Of a stretch of DNA of 33,334 nt, positions 24,049 through 31,855 are shown piece by piece. Every line of letters starts with the position of its first letter. Positions within the stretch are counted from its first letter, which is position 1. Both the position numbers and the translations under genes were made by a program. The DNA is from JBNKHG01 sp050290225 (GTDB lineage: Bacteria; Pseudomonadota; Gammaproteobacteria; Pseudomonadales; Cellvibrionaceae), in NCBI GenBank assembly GCA_050290225.1, contig JBNKHG010000017.1:1-33334 (forward strand). Reading direction: 5' to 3'. A model generated the notes under the pieces. It ran no database searches, had not been told where the DNA came from, and saw only the letters and a program-made list of their open reading frames with translations.

Positions 24049-24259
24049 GTAGGTCGGACTTCGCCTGAAGCGCCTACTCCTGGCAGTCCGACAACTCCAA
24101 GAATGAATCCACCTGTAGGTCGGACTTCAGTCCGACAACGCGCTCCTGGCAGTCCAACAATACACCTACCACCCCGCATCCCCACCATCCGGGGTCCCAA
24201 GAATGAATCCGCCTGTAGGTCGGACTTCGCCTGAAGCGCCTACTCCTGGCAGTCCGACA
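24049..24259. repeat. Three REP-like repeats upstream of TonB receptor
   Basis: Long forms lie at 24049-24093 and 24215-24259, and a short palindrome at 24115-24137. Two share the extra flank CAAGAATGAATCC that also occurs at the ligase 3' end (21312). The 595-bp gap from 23884 to 24478 otherwise holds only the shared regulatory motif at 24272 and unremarkable sequence. Confidence 0.8.
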
Positions 24260-24271
24260 ACGAGCCCACCA

Positions 24272-24297
24272 GGTCAACCATGGTAAATAGTCAGGCC
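24272..24297 (+). promoter_or_regulatory. Shared GGTCAAC-TAAATAGTC motif, upstream of TonB receptor
   Basis: GGTCAACCATGGTAAATAG then TCAGGCC matches 31635-31660 at 25 of 26 positions and continues as CTATCTTCGCATGG, also conserved there. It lies 181 bp before the receptor start codon. Confidence 0.6.
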
Positions 24298-24478
24298 TAT
24301 CTTCGCATGGTCACAAGGCCCTAACAGGGGGACCATATGCTTGACGGGAGAGCAAAAAGAGCAAGCCGTCAATAGAGCAAAAAATGCTTAGAACGCGGAC
24401 GCAGATTAAGGCTGTTACGAAGCATCCTTTAACGCGATTAAACGACGAGTCATCTACAATAAAACGAGGTGGGTAACG

Positions 24479-26725
24479 ATGAAAACACAACTGAAACCCA
24501 ATCGACTGACCATAGCCGTTGGAATGGCCGTAGCCGTGGCCGGCTATTTGCCGGTGGCCGGTATGGCGCTAGAGGGAGATATCGCCAAAAAATCAGCGAT
24601 GCTGGAAGAGATAGTGGTTACGGCCACCAAACGCTCGGAATCACTGCAGGATGTGCCGATTTCGATTACGGCGCTGACTGCGGCGGATATTGAGGTCACC
24701 GGTGCGCAGCAATTGCAGGATTTGGCCAATAGCGTCCCCAATTTGATTTATCCATCAGCCCGCCAGCCCGGTCAAGCAGATATCGCCATGCGTGGCATTT
24801 ATACTCGTGTCGAAACCCACGCTATCGGCTTGGATCCAGGGTTTGGGGTTTATCTGGACGGGGTGTATCTGGGGAAAAACTATGCCTCCAATGCCGATCT
24901 GGGTGAAATCGAGCGCGTGGAAGTGCTTCGTGGGCCTCAGGGCACGCTTTTTGGCAAAAACACCATCTCCGGCGCCATTAACATTGTCAGCAAGAAGCCG
25001 GGGAATGAATTTGAAGGCAAAGTGGTGGCCGAGGTGGGCAATTATGACCGCCGCCAGGTCAGGGGCAGTGTCAATATCCCGCTGGTCGAGGATGTGCTCG
25101 CCACACGGCTTTCCTTCAATACCACCCGCCGCGATGGTTATGTCACCAACCTTTTCAATAACGACGATGATATCGGCAATATCGATAAATACGCGGGACG
25201 TTTTCAGTTGGGTTACACGCCCTCAGATGCGACGGTGATTTATCTGAATATCGATGTAGGCAAGTCCGAATCAAAAGTTTATGCTCTGGAGAATCTCCCC
25301 GATCCCGACAACTCCTTTAACGACTCCTCAGTGGACAACAAGCGGTTCACTATCAGTCTTGAAGGCTCACCAAATTCTACGGTTGAAACCAAGGGTGTTT
25401 CGCTCAGCGTCGAGCATGAGTTAAGCAATGGCTATACCCTCACATCGATTACCGGGGCGCGCGAGGACGAGACAAGCAATAAATACAATGTGGAGTTTCG
25501 ACCAATAGATGGGTTTACTAGCGACAATGCTTCCCAACAAACAATGTGGACGCAGGAGTTGAGAGTCGCCTCCCCAGTCAGCGACAGGTACGATTTCGTT
25601 GCAGGCCTCTATTATCTTAAACAAGATAATAAGTTTGATGCGGCGTCTCATGTTGGCCAAGACTGGCTTCCGACTTTGGTTGGTACCCTATATAGCAGTG
25701 GTGCTGTCGATGTGACCAGTTATGCGGCTTTTGTGCACGGTAATTTTCATTTGACCGAAGCGTTGACACTGTTTGGCGGAGTTCGCTATACGGAAGAAAC
25801 AAAGGAGCTATCCAGGTTCCAAAGTTCCGATCCTGCTGCAATATTAGCTGCATTTAAGTGGTTCGTTGGCGAAGTGCCCGTTCCGGTTGATGTGGAAGAC
25901 AAAGATCCATCCTGGACAGTAGGGCTTCGCTATGCCTTATCAAATGAAGTGCAAACTTATGCCAGTGTCTCACGGGGCGTTGAATCCGGGGCTTTGAATC
26001 AGGCACAAAAACCGGCTGATCTCCATGATAACCTGATCGTTGATCCCGAGTATGTTACCAACTATGAGGTTGGCGTTAAGTCAACGATGCTGGACGGGCG
26101 CTTGCGGCTCAACGCGGCCCTGTTTTATATGGATTATGAAGACCTGCAGGTGACGTTTTGGGATCCGAACGGTGGGCTGCTGGGTACGGGGGCAACCCTC
26201 TGGCGCAATGCGGCGGCGATGACTTCTAAAGGCCTTGAGCTGGAACTCGCGTACCGCCCGACGGATAACCTCTCCGTGAATGCCGGTATCGGTTATACGG
26301 ATGCCACCTTCGATAAATATAGTGGAGTGACCGACCCGCGCACGGGGGAAAGGGTCGATGCCTCAGGCAATCGAGCGCAGATGGCGCCGGAATGGACGGT
26401 TAACGCTTCTGTACAACACGAGCTACCCCTTGCGAACGGCGGTACTTGGCTCACCCGTCTCGACTACAACTTTGTGGATGAGCGTTACTCCGATCGCGGT
26501 GCAACGAATTCTCCCGACGATCTGGTGCCCAGCCATAGTTTGCTTAATGCACGTCTTGGTTATACCTCAGCTGGTGATAACTGGGGAGTGTATCTCTGGG
26601 CGAAAAATCTGCTCGACAAGGAGTATGTAGAAGAGCGCCGATTCTTTAGTTTTATCGGCGCCCGCATGACGGAACGCTATGGCGAACCCAGAACCTATGG
26701 TCTGTCAGCAACCTATAGGTTCTGA
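24479..26725 (+). CDS. TonB-dependent outer-membrane receptor
   Basis: This 748-residue protein has a signal peptide at residues ~1-30, a TonB-box-like EEIVVTATKR (43-52), the plug domain (DVPISITALTAADIEVTGAQ, VEVLRGPQGTLFGKNTISGA, INIVSKKPG), and a beta-barrel ending in the typical aromatic C-terminus (YGLSATYRF). Such receptors use TonB-ExbBD energy to import ligands too large or scarce for porins. In marine gammaproteobacteria this plug type is common beside steroid, terpenoid or aromatic catabolism genes, and the MFS, ligase and CoA-transferase genes downstream support an organic substrate over iron. A GAGGTGGG element precedes the ATG. The shared motif at 24272 suggests common control. 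Confidence 0.93.
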   Translation: MKTQLKPNRLTIAVGMAVAVAGYLPVAGMALEGDIAKKSAMLEEIVVTATKRSESLQDVPISITALTAADIEVTGAQQLQDLANSVPNLIYPSARQPGQADIAMRGIYTRVETHAIGLDPGFGVYLDGVYLGKNYASNADLGEIERVEVLRGPQGTLFGKNTISGAINIVSKKPGNEFEGKVVAEVGNYDRRQVRGSVNIPLVEDVLATRLSFNTTRRDGYVTNLFNNDDDIGNIDKYAGRFQLGYTPSDATVIYLNIDVGKSESKVYALENLPDPDNSFNDSSVDNKRFTISLEGSPNSTVETKGVSLSVEHELSNGYTLTSITGAREDETSNKYNVEFRPIDGFTSDNASQQTMWTQELRVASPVSDRYDFVAGLYYLKQDNKFDAASHVGQDWLPTLVGTLYSSGAVDVTSYAAFVHGNFHLTEALTLFGGVRYTEETKELSRFQSSDPAAILAAFKWFVGEVPVPVDVEDKDPSWTVGLRYALSNEVQTYASVSRGVESGALNQAQKPADLHDNLIVDPEYVTNYEVGVKSTMLDGRLRLNAALFYMDYEDLQVTFWDPNGGLLGTGATLWRNAAAMTSKGLELELAYRPTDNLSVNAGIGYTDATFDKYSGVTDPRTGERVDASGNRAQMAPEWTVNASVQHELPLANGGTWLTRLDYNFVDERYSDRGATNSPDDLVPSHSLLNARLGYTSAGDNWGVYLWAKNLLDKEYVEERRFFSFIGARMTERYGEPRTYGLSATYRF

Positions 26726-27085
26726 TATGGCATGACCTGTCAAGAGGCACGAACTAATCCCTCGTGCCTCGACGATAGTCTTTCTCTAATCAATGGAACG
26801 TTTAACACCGAATGAGCAACACGACGAGCGGGCGAGTTAGCGACGATGGATCATTCTGATATCCGGGGATTGGCTCCCAAAATTCATCTCTTCTTCGCGG
26901 GGCTGCCTCGCTCTAGAAACGGAGATCATCCCAATGGATGCTCGGATAAAACTCGTCGAGGGTTCCCCTCATCGTTCCCGCCCATCGCGTTGCCGATTCG
27001 GTGTCTAGCGTCTTACAGGGGATGTGACATGGTGATTCTCCAGTGGGTTGTGAAGAGCGAAGGCGCCCCCCTGTTTAACCGCTTT
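26726..27085. other. Gap between TonB receptor and IS110 gene, with hairpin
   Basis: GAGGCACGA (26744-26752) and TCGTGCCTC (26762-26770) form a perfect 9-bp hairpin 18 bp after the receptor stop, a probable terminator although the following T tract is poor. The remaining ~315 bp show no credible gene; part may be the 3' flank of the IS110 element, whose end I cannot place. Confidence 0.55.
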
Positions 27086-28198
27086 TTATCCCTTCAGCTC
27101 GACCTGCTGTGCGACATCCCAGATAAAACCGGTGAGTTCACGGGCGATAGCGATACAGATAATGTTCTGGTGCAGCTTCCTGCCCAGGCGCAAATGGCGG
27201 TAGCGGTGGGACAAGCGCAGTTGCGCCTTCCAGGCGATATCGCGAATGACCTTGCTCTGGCCTTCCTGGCGTTTCTGCAGCTCGCGGCCGACATGGGCCT
27301 TGTGGCGATAGTTCCAGGCCGCTTCCACGAGAATGCGCCGGGCATGGGTATTACCGGTCTTGGTGATGTTGCCCCGGTAGTGGGTATTGCCACTGGAGTG
27401 TTCGGAAGGTACCAGGCCGAGATACGCCATCAGGGCACGGGGGTGGGGAAAGCGGGTCAGGTCACCGACCTCGGCGACCAGTGTGGTGGCGGCGACGGTG
27501 TCAAAGCTGCGCAAGCACATCAATGCCCTGACGACGGGATACAGCCGCCACTGGGTAGCTTGCTGCTTCAGAGCTTCAGTCAATTGATTGACACGCTCGT
27601 CGGCATCCTTAACGGCTTTGCGGTAATCGTTAAAAGCGACCTCCTGGGCGGGATGCTCAAACCGGATGGTGGCCAGGTTGCGTTCGTGGGCCTGGGTCCA
27701 GGAAGCTTTACCGTGATAGTCGCGCCCGTGGCGCAGCAGCATGGCTTTCAGTTGAAGTCGCGCGCGCAACCGTGCTTTGACGGCGTCCTCCCGGGCGCGG
27801 GACAGATCCCGGATGGCTTCGTCCCCGGCATCCGGGACAACGATGCTGACCAGATTGCCGGCGCGGGATTCCCGGGCCAACAGCAGGGCGTCGCGGCGGT
27901 CGTTCTTCACCCGTTTTTCGGCGGGCGAACGGGCGATCCGGGCCGGGGCGATGACCTCGCAGTCAATGCCGTGGCGGCGCAGGTAGCGGACCCAGCCATA
28001 GCCGCAGGGCCCGGCTTCGTAAACCACCCGCAATCGCTTGTCCTCCGCGATGCGGCGTAGGGCTTTGAGTAATGACGAGGGTATGGGATTGACCGTACCG
28101 ATAAACCGCGGAGGGGTGCGACCGGCCTTCGCGACAGCAATGGAAATGGAGTCTTTATGAATATCCAAACCGATGTAAAAAGTGCTAGTCTTATTCAT
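27086..28198 (-). CDS. IS110-family DEDD transposase
   Basis: Starting at the ATG at 28198 (MNKTSTFYIGLDIHKDSISI), the protein has 370 residues, normal for the family; the frame upstream is open but belongs to the non-coding leader. The N-terminal RuvC-like DEDD domain shows GLDIHKDSI (first Asp), VYEAGPCGYG (Glu) and KNDRRDALLLAR (paired Asp). The C-terminal transposase_20 domain has VAEVGDLTRFPHPRALMAYL, LVPSEHSSG and the Ser-containing ITKTGNTHARRILVEAAWNY. IS110 recombinases are guided by a structured non-coding 'bridge' RNA. The long leader with inverted repeats upstream fits the IS110 subgroup. It separates the receptor from the MFS/ligase genes. It appears intact. Confidence 0.93.
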   Translation of the reverse strand: MNKTSTFYIGLDIHKDSISIAVAKAGRTPPRFIGTVNPIPSSLLKALRRIAEDKRLRVVYEAGPCGYGWVRYLRRHGIDCEVIAPARIARSPAEKRVKNDRRDALLLARESRAGNLVSIVVPDAGDEAIRDLSRAREDAVKARLRARLQLKAMLLRHGRDYHGKASWTQAHERNLATIRFEHPAQEVAFNDYRKAVKDADERVNQLTEALKQQATQWRLYPVVRALMCLRSFDTVAATTLVAEVGDLTRFPHPRALMAYLGLVPSEHSSGNTHYRGNITKTGNTHARRILVEAAWNYRHKAHVGRELQKRQEGQSKVIRDIAWKAQLRLSHRYRHLRLGRKLHQNIICIAIARELTGFIWDVAQQVELKG

Positions 28199-28365
28199 GG
28201 TCTGCCTCCCGTGACAGGCTACAGTTTGATGCCGAATGGCACTCTGTATAGTGGCTCGGTGCACCTCGGTGCGCAATCCACGATAAGGGAGGCAGACATC
28301 CCTTCCTTGAAACCTCGGCGTCTGACTCCTCGTGGGTCAGGCCATGATGTCTAGTCCAATGTAAT
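28199..28365 (-). ncRNA. Candidate IS110 bridge RNA region
   Basis: Immediately upstream of the transposase lies a ~165-bp leader with strong secondary structure. GTCTGCCTCCC (28200-28210) is the exact inverted repeat of GGGAGGCAGAC (28287-28297), and inside it GCACCTCGGTGC (28261-28272) forms a small hairpin, as does CTGAC/GTCAG near 28322-28340. In IS110-subgroup elements the bridge RNA is encoded in this position. The ends and the target/donor-binding loops cannot be fixed without alignment to related copies. Confidence 0.45.
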
Positions 28366-28368
28366 GTC

Positions 28369-28400
28369 CCTCCCTTTTTTGATGGATCAAAAAAGGGAGG
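28369..28400. terminator. 15-bp perfect palindrome with 2-bp loop
   Basis: CCTCCCTTTTTTGAT at 28369-28383 pairs exactly with ATCAAAAAAGGGAGG at 28386-28400, followed on the plus strand by TTTT. It may be a rho-independent terminator reading rightward, or a mobile-element junction. It lies between the IS110 leader and the MFS gene. Confidence 0.45.
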
Positions 28401-28478
28401 TTTTCAGCTTTTATGGAGGCACTCATTTCTGTCTTCATTCCATAAATCTTTCCTGCCCCATCAGAGGTCCATTCCTCA

Positions 28479-29831
28479 ATGACCCAGAGCGAAACGATAA
28501 TAAACAGCCCGAGTGAATTGCCGGTGCCAGACGTAAAGCCCGCTGTCGTCAAACCTGATACCGGGGCCTACAAGGATCCCCTGTACCGCTATTATGTACT
28601 GGCCATACTAACACTGGTTTATGCTTTTAACTTTATCGATCGCCAACTACTGGTCATCCTGCAGGAACCCATTAAAGCCGATCTGGGTCTGTCCGATACT
28701 CAATTGGGCCTGCTCACTGGTTTTGCCTTTGCCCTGTTCTACGTCGTCTGCGGTATCCCCATCGCCCGTTGGGCCGACGGTGGCACCCGACGCAGTATTA
28801 TTGCACTGGCGCTCACTGTCTGGAGTTTTATGACCGCAGTCAGTGGCTTTGCGCAGACCTACACCCATTTACTGCTGGCGCGTATCGGCGTGGGCGTGGG
28901 TGAAGCCGGCGGCAGCCCGCCGGCACATTCCATGATCTCCGATATCTTCAGCCCAGCCCAGCGGGCGACTGCCCTGTCCGTCTACTCGGCCGGTATTTCC
29001 ATTGGCATTCTGGCGGGTTACTTATTGGGCGGCTGGCTGGGGGAATTTTTTGGCTGGCGTACCGCGCTTTTGGTGGTGGGGATGCCGGGCGTGCTGCTGG
29101 CCCTCGTGGTTCGCTTCACAATACAGGAACCGGCCCGGGGCCAATCGCAAAATACACAACACATAGGTGCTGCGCCACCGGTATCCGAAACCATCAAATT
29201 CCTCTGGTCCCGCCGTTCTTTTCGTCACCTTGCACTGGCGGGAGGCCTGAAAACTTTTGTCGCTTATGGTCTGGGTAACTGGATGCCCTCCTATTTTTTG
29301 CGCAACTTTGACATCAGCATGGGCGAACTGGGTACCTGGCTGGCACTGGCCTCGGGCCTGGGCGGTGGAGCGGGCATTATTCTGGCGGGTTACCTGTCGG
29401 ATCGCTTGGCCGGCAAGGATAAACGCTGGTACTTATGGCTGCCGGGTCTGGCGGTCTTGATCATTATGCCGATTCAGCTAGCCGTACTCACCCTGAGTAA
29501 CCACTACCTCGCTTTATTGCTGTTGGTGTTGTCGAGTTTTCTCGGTGGCGCCTTTCTGGGTCCGATTCTGGCCGTCACTCACGGCTTGGTCGGTCTGCGC
29601 ATGCGCGCCCTCAGCTCGGCTATCCTGTTTTTCGTGTTGAACATTGTTGGCATGGGGCTAGGACCCACTTTTGTGGGTATGTTGAGTGACTTTATGGCTG
29701 CCGGTGGCATAGAGAACTCATTGCGCTACGCCATGCTGTCAATAGTGTTTCTGGTCAGCATTTGGTGCAGCATCCACTTTTTCCTGGGCGCGCGCACCGT
29801 GCGCGACGATCTGGCCAATGCACCTGAATAA
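28479..29831 (+). CDS. MFS transporter, spinster-like family
   Basis: This 450-residue protein has a ~35-residue hydrophilic N-terminus and 12 predicted membrane helices. Signature elements are NFIDRQLLVILQEPIKADLG in helix 1, LGLLTGFAFALFYVVCGIPI then ARWADGGTRR (loop 2-3), and ARIGVGVGEAGGSPPAHSMI in helix 4-5, which together define the spinster-like branch common in sphingomonads and marine gammaproteobacteria. Substrates are unknown; family context suggests hydrophobic acids or lipids. The ligase starts 17 bp after its stop, so the two are one operon. No copy of the shared GGTCAAC motif is seen before it; the IS110 insertion may have separated it from its original promoter. Confidence 0.9.
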   Translation: MTQSETIINSPSELPVPDVKPAVVKPDTGAYKDPLYRYYVLAILTLVYAFNFIDRQLLVILQEPIKADLGLSDTQLGLLTGFAFALFYVVCGIPIARWADGGTRRSIIALALTVWSFMTAVSGFAQTYTHLLLARIGVGVGEAGGSPPAHSMISDIFSPAQRATALSVYSAGISIGILAGYLLGGWLGEFFGWRTALLVVGMPGVLLALVVRFTIQEPARGQSQNTQHIGAAPPVSETIKFLWSRRSFRHLALAGGLKTFVAYGLGNWMPSYFLRNFDISMGELGTWLALASGLGGGAGIILAGYLSDRLAGKDKRWYLWLPGLAVLIIMPIQLAVLTLSNHYLALLLLVLSSFLGGAFLGPILAVTHGLVGLRMRALSSAILFFVLNIVGMGLGPTFVGMLSDFMAAGGIENSLRYAMLSIVFLVSIWCSIHFFLGARTVRDDLANAPE

Positions 29832-29848
29832 TCCTAGAGTTACGATCC

Positions 29849-31552
29849 ATGAACCCCTATCGCTCAATTCAAGCTTGTCTTCAGCGCATGGCTCGGGAAG
29901 AGGGCCCGTACCAAGTTACCCGGAAAACGATCAACGGCATCGATTACCCCGTCTACACACACGCGCCCGATTCACTGCGGGAACTGTTGTCGCAAGGCCG
30001 ACAATACGGCCAACAGGACTATCTGATTTACCAAAGTGAACGCCTGAGCTTTGATGAGGTATTCAATCGTGCCGCCACCCTGTCGAACCGCCTGGTTGCT
30101 GACCTCGGCATCCGCAAAGGGGAACGCATTGGCATTGCCATGCGGAACTACCCCGAATGGATCATCGCTTTTCTCTCTATCGTTTCCGCGGGCGCCGTTG
30201 TCGTCCCCCTGAACGCCTGGTGGGGTGAATCAGAACTCCGCTATGCCATCGACGATAGCGACATCAAACTGATGTTTGCCGATGAACAGCGTTTGGCTCG
30301 CTTACAAAAATCTTTGGCAGATGGCGCTATCCAGGTGGTGGCGGTAAGGCCGTCAACGCCTCTCCCAAACAACGTCGTAGCCTTTGATTCACTCTGTAAA
30401 CAAAGTGAATACGACAGCAAAATGCCGGTTGACTGGCCCGATATCGCCATTGCCGCCGATGACCTCGTATGCATTCTGTATACCTCCGGTTCCACCGGTC
30501 ACCCCAAAGGCGTCGCGTCCAGCAACCGCGCTTTCGTGCACGCGCTCACCTATTGGCACAGCCTCGACGCCGCCGGAGCGGAGCTGACGGAAAGTGCGCT
30601 CGCCACACAAGAGGCCATCCTGTTGTCTGTACCGCTGTTCCACGTCACGGGCTGTCACGCCGTCGCGCTCCAGTCACTCCTGCTTGGCCGTAAAGTGGTG
30701 ATGATGTACAAATGGGACGCGGCGCAAGCCATACGTCTGATCGAGGCCGAACGCATTACACACTTCAACGGCGTGCCCTCAATGTCCATGGACCTGCTCG
30801 CCAGCCCCGAACGACAACACCATGACCTGAGCAGCCTCATCGATATTGCCGGCTCCGGTGCGATGACCCCGGCGGAACGACTCCGGCAACTGCAACAGGC
30901 GCTACCCAACGCCCTGCCAAAAACCGGTTATGGCATGACCGAGACCAATGCCGTGGGCGCGCTGATTTTCGGTGAAGAATATCGGGCCAGACCCACCAGC
31001 GTCGGTTTGCCCAACCAGCCCATTGTGCAGATCCGCCTGGTGGACAAGCAAGGACAGGAAGTGGCGCCGGGCGAGGCGGGTGAAGTGTGTTTCAAATCCG
31101 TCACCAACATGACGTGCTACTGGAACAACCCGGAAGCCACCGCGCAAACCCTGCGCAATGGCTGGGTACACAGCGGTGACATCGGTCGCTTTGATGAGGA
31201 AGGTTACCTCTACCTCGTTGGCCGAATTAAAGAAATCATTATCCGCGGCGGCGAGAACATCAGTTGCAACGAAGTGGAAAGTGCATTGTATGAACACCCG
31301 GGCATTCTGGAAGCGTCGGTTTACGGCCTCCCTGATGCACGCCTGGGCGAAGCGGTCGCCGCCTCCATTCTGCCACGCAATGGCTACACCGTGACGCCCG
31401 AAGCCATCCAGGCATTTCTCGAAACCCGGTTGGCCAAATACAAGATCCCCGCTTATATCGACCTGCGTGAAGTACCGCTGCCTCGGGGTGGGACCGGTAA
31501 AATCGACCGGCGACGCTTGCAGCAAAGCTTTGGTGAATGCAGAACAACTTGA
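29849..31552 (+). CDS. Acyl-CoA ligase / AMP-dependent synthetase
   Basis: This 567-residue ANL enzyme has all key motifs: P-loop LYTSGSTGHPKGV (about 213-225), A5 GYGMTETNA, A7 GWVHSGDIGRFDEEGYLYLV, hinge GRIKEIIIRGGENISCNEVE and the catalytic Lys in LPRGGTGKIDRRRLQ. It would adenylate a carboxylic acid with ATP and transfer it to CoA. The binding-pocket segment (PLFHVTGCHAVALQSLLLG) is of the medium/long-chain or cyclic-acid type, but no substrate can be assigned. It forms an operon with the MFS transporter and precedes a CoA transferase gene that has its own motif-bearing upstream region. Confidence 0.92.
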   Translation: MNPYRSIQACLQRMAREEGPYQVTRKTINGIDYPVYTHAPDSLRELLSQGRQYGQQDYLIYQSERLSFDEVFNRAATLSNRLVADLGIRKGERIGIAMRNYPEWIIAFLSIVSAGAVVVPLNAWWGESELRYAIDDSDIKLMFADEQRLARLQKSLADGAIQVVAVRPSTPLPNNVVAFDSLCKQSEYDSKMPVDWPDIAIAADDLVCILYTSGSTGHPKGVASSNRAFVHALTYWHSLDAAGAELTESALATQEAILLSVPLFHVTGCHAVALQSLLLGRKVVMMYKWDAAQAIRLIEAERITHFNGVPSMSMDLLASPERQHHDLSSLIDIAGSGAMTPAERLRQLQQALPNALPKTGYGMTETNAVGALIFGEEYRARPTSVGLPNQPIVQIRLVDKQGQEVAPGEAGEVCFKSVTNMTCYWNNPEATAQTLRNGWVHSGDIGRFDEEGYLYLVGRIKEIIIRGGENISCNEVESALYEHPGILEASVYGLPDARLGEAVAASILPRNGYTVTPEAIQAFLETRLAKYKIPAYIDLREVPLPRGGTGKIDRRRLQQSFGECRTT

Positions 31553-31855
31553 TTGGTGGAGCGGTGCTGGCCCTGTGGCGGATTCCTGCTTCAACCTCGA
31601 CAACGTGATCAGCCCGCAGCCTGGCCGCCCCTCAGGTCAACCATGATAAATAGTCAGGCCCATCTCCGCATGGCCTGCTGGTGCGGAAAGAGAGACTATT
31701 AACTGCGCAGAGACCATTAGACCAATAAGGCCAGTACCGGCAGCACACAGCCACACCAAACCAGAACGCATGGATGGGCCGGTACGCGGCACATTCCCGT
31801 GGCGTATAACTGGAATTCACTTGCCTATCGGGTTGGATGGCAGGAGAGGATGCAA
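31553..31855. other. Intergenic region upstream of CoA transferase
   Basis: 303 bp without a gene. It carries the shared regulatory motif (31635-31660) and, just before the CoA transferase start, a strong AGGAGAGG ribosome site. No terminator hairpin for the ligase gene was evident. Confidence 0.5.
31635..31660 (+). promoter_or_regulatory. Shared GGTCAAC-TAAATAGTC motif, upstream of CoA transferase
   Basis: GGTCAACCATGATAAATAG then TCAGGCC, nearly identical to 24272-24297, with conserved continuation CCATCTCCGCATGG. It is 195 bp before the start codon at 31856. Confidence 0.6.

Noticed and set aside
26846..28060. 404-codon open frame on the plus strand
   Set aside because: It lies opposite the IS110 transposase, has no motif and a composition typical of an antisense shadow.
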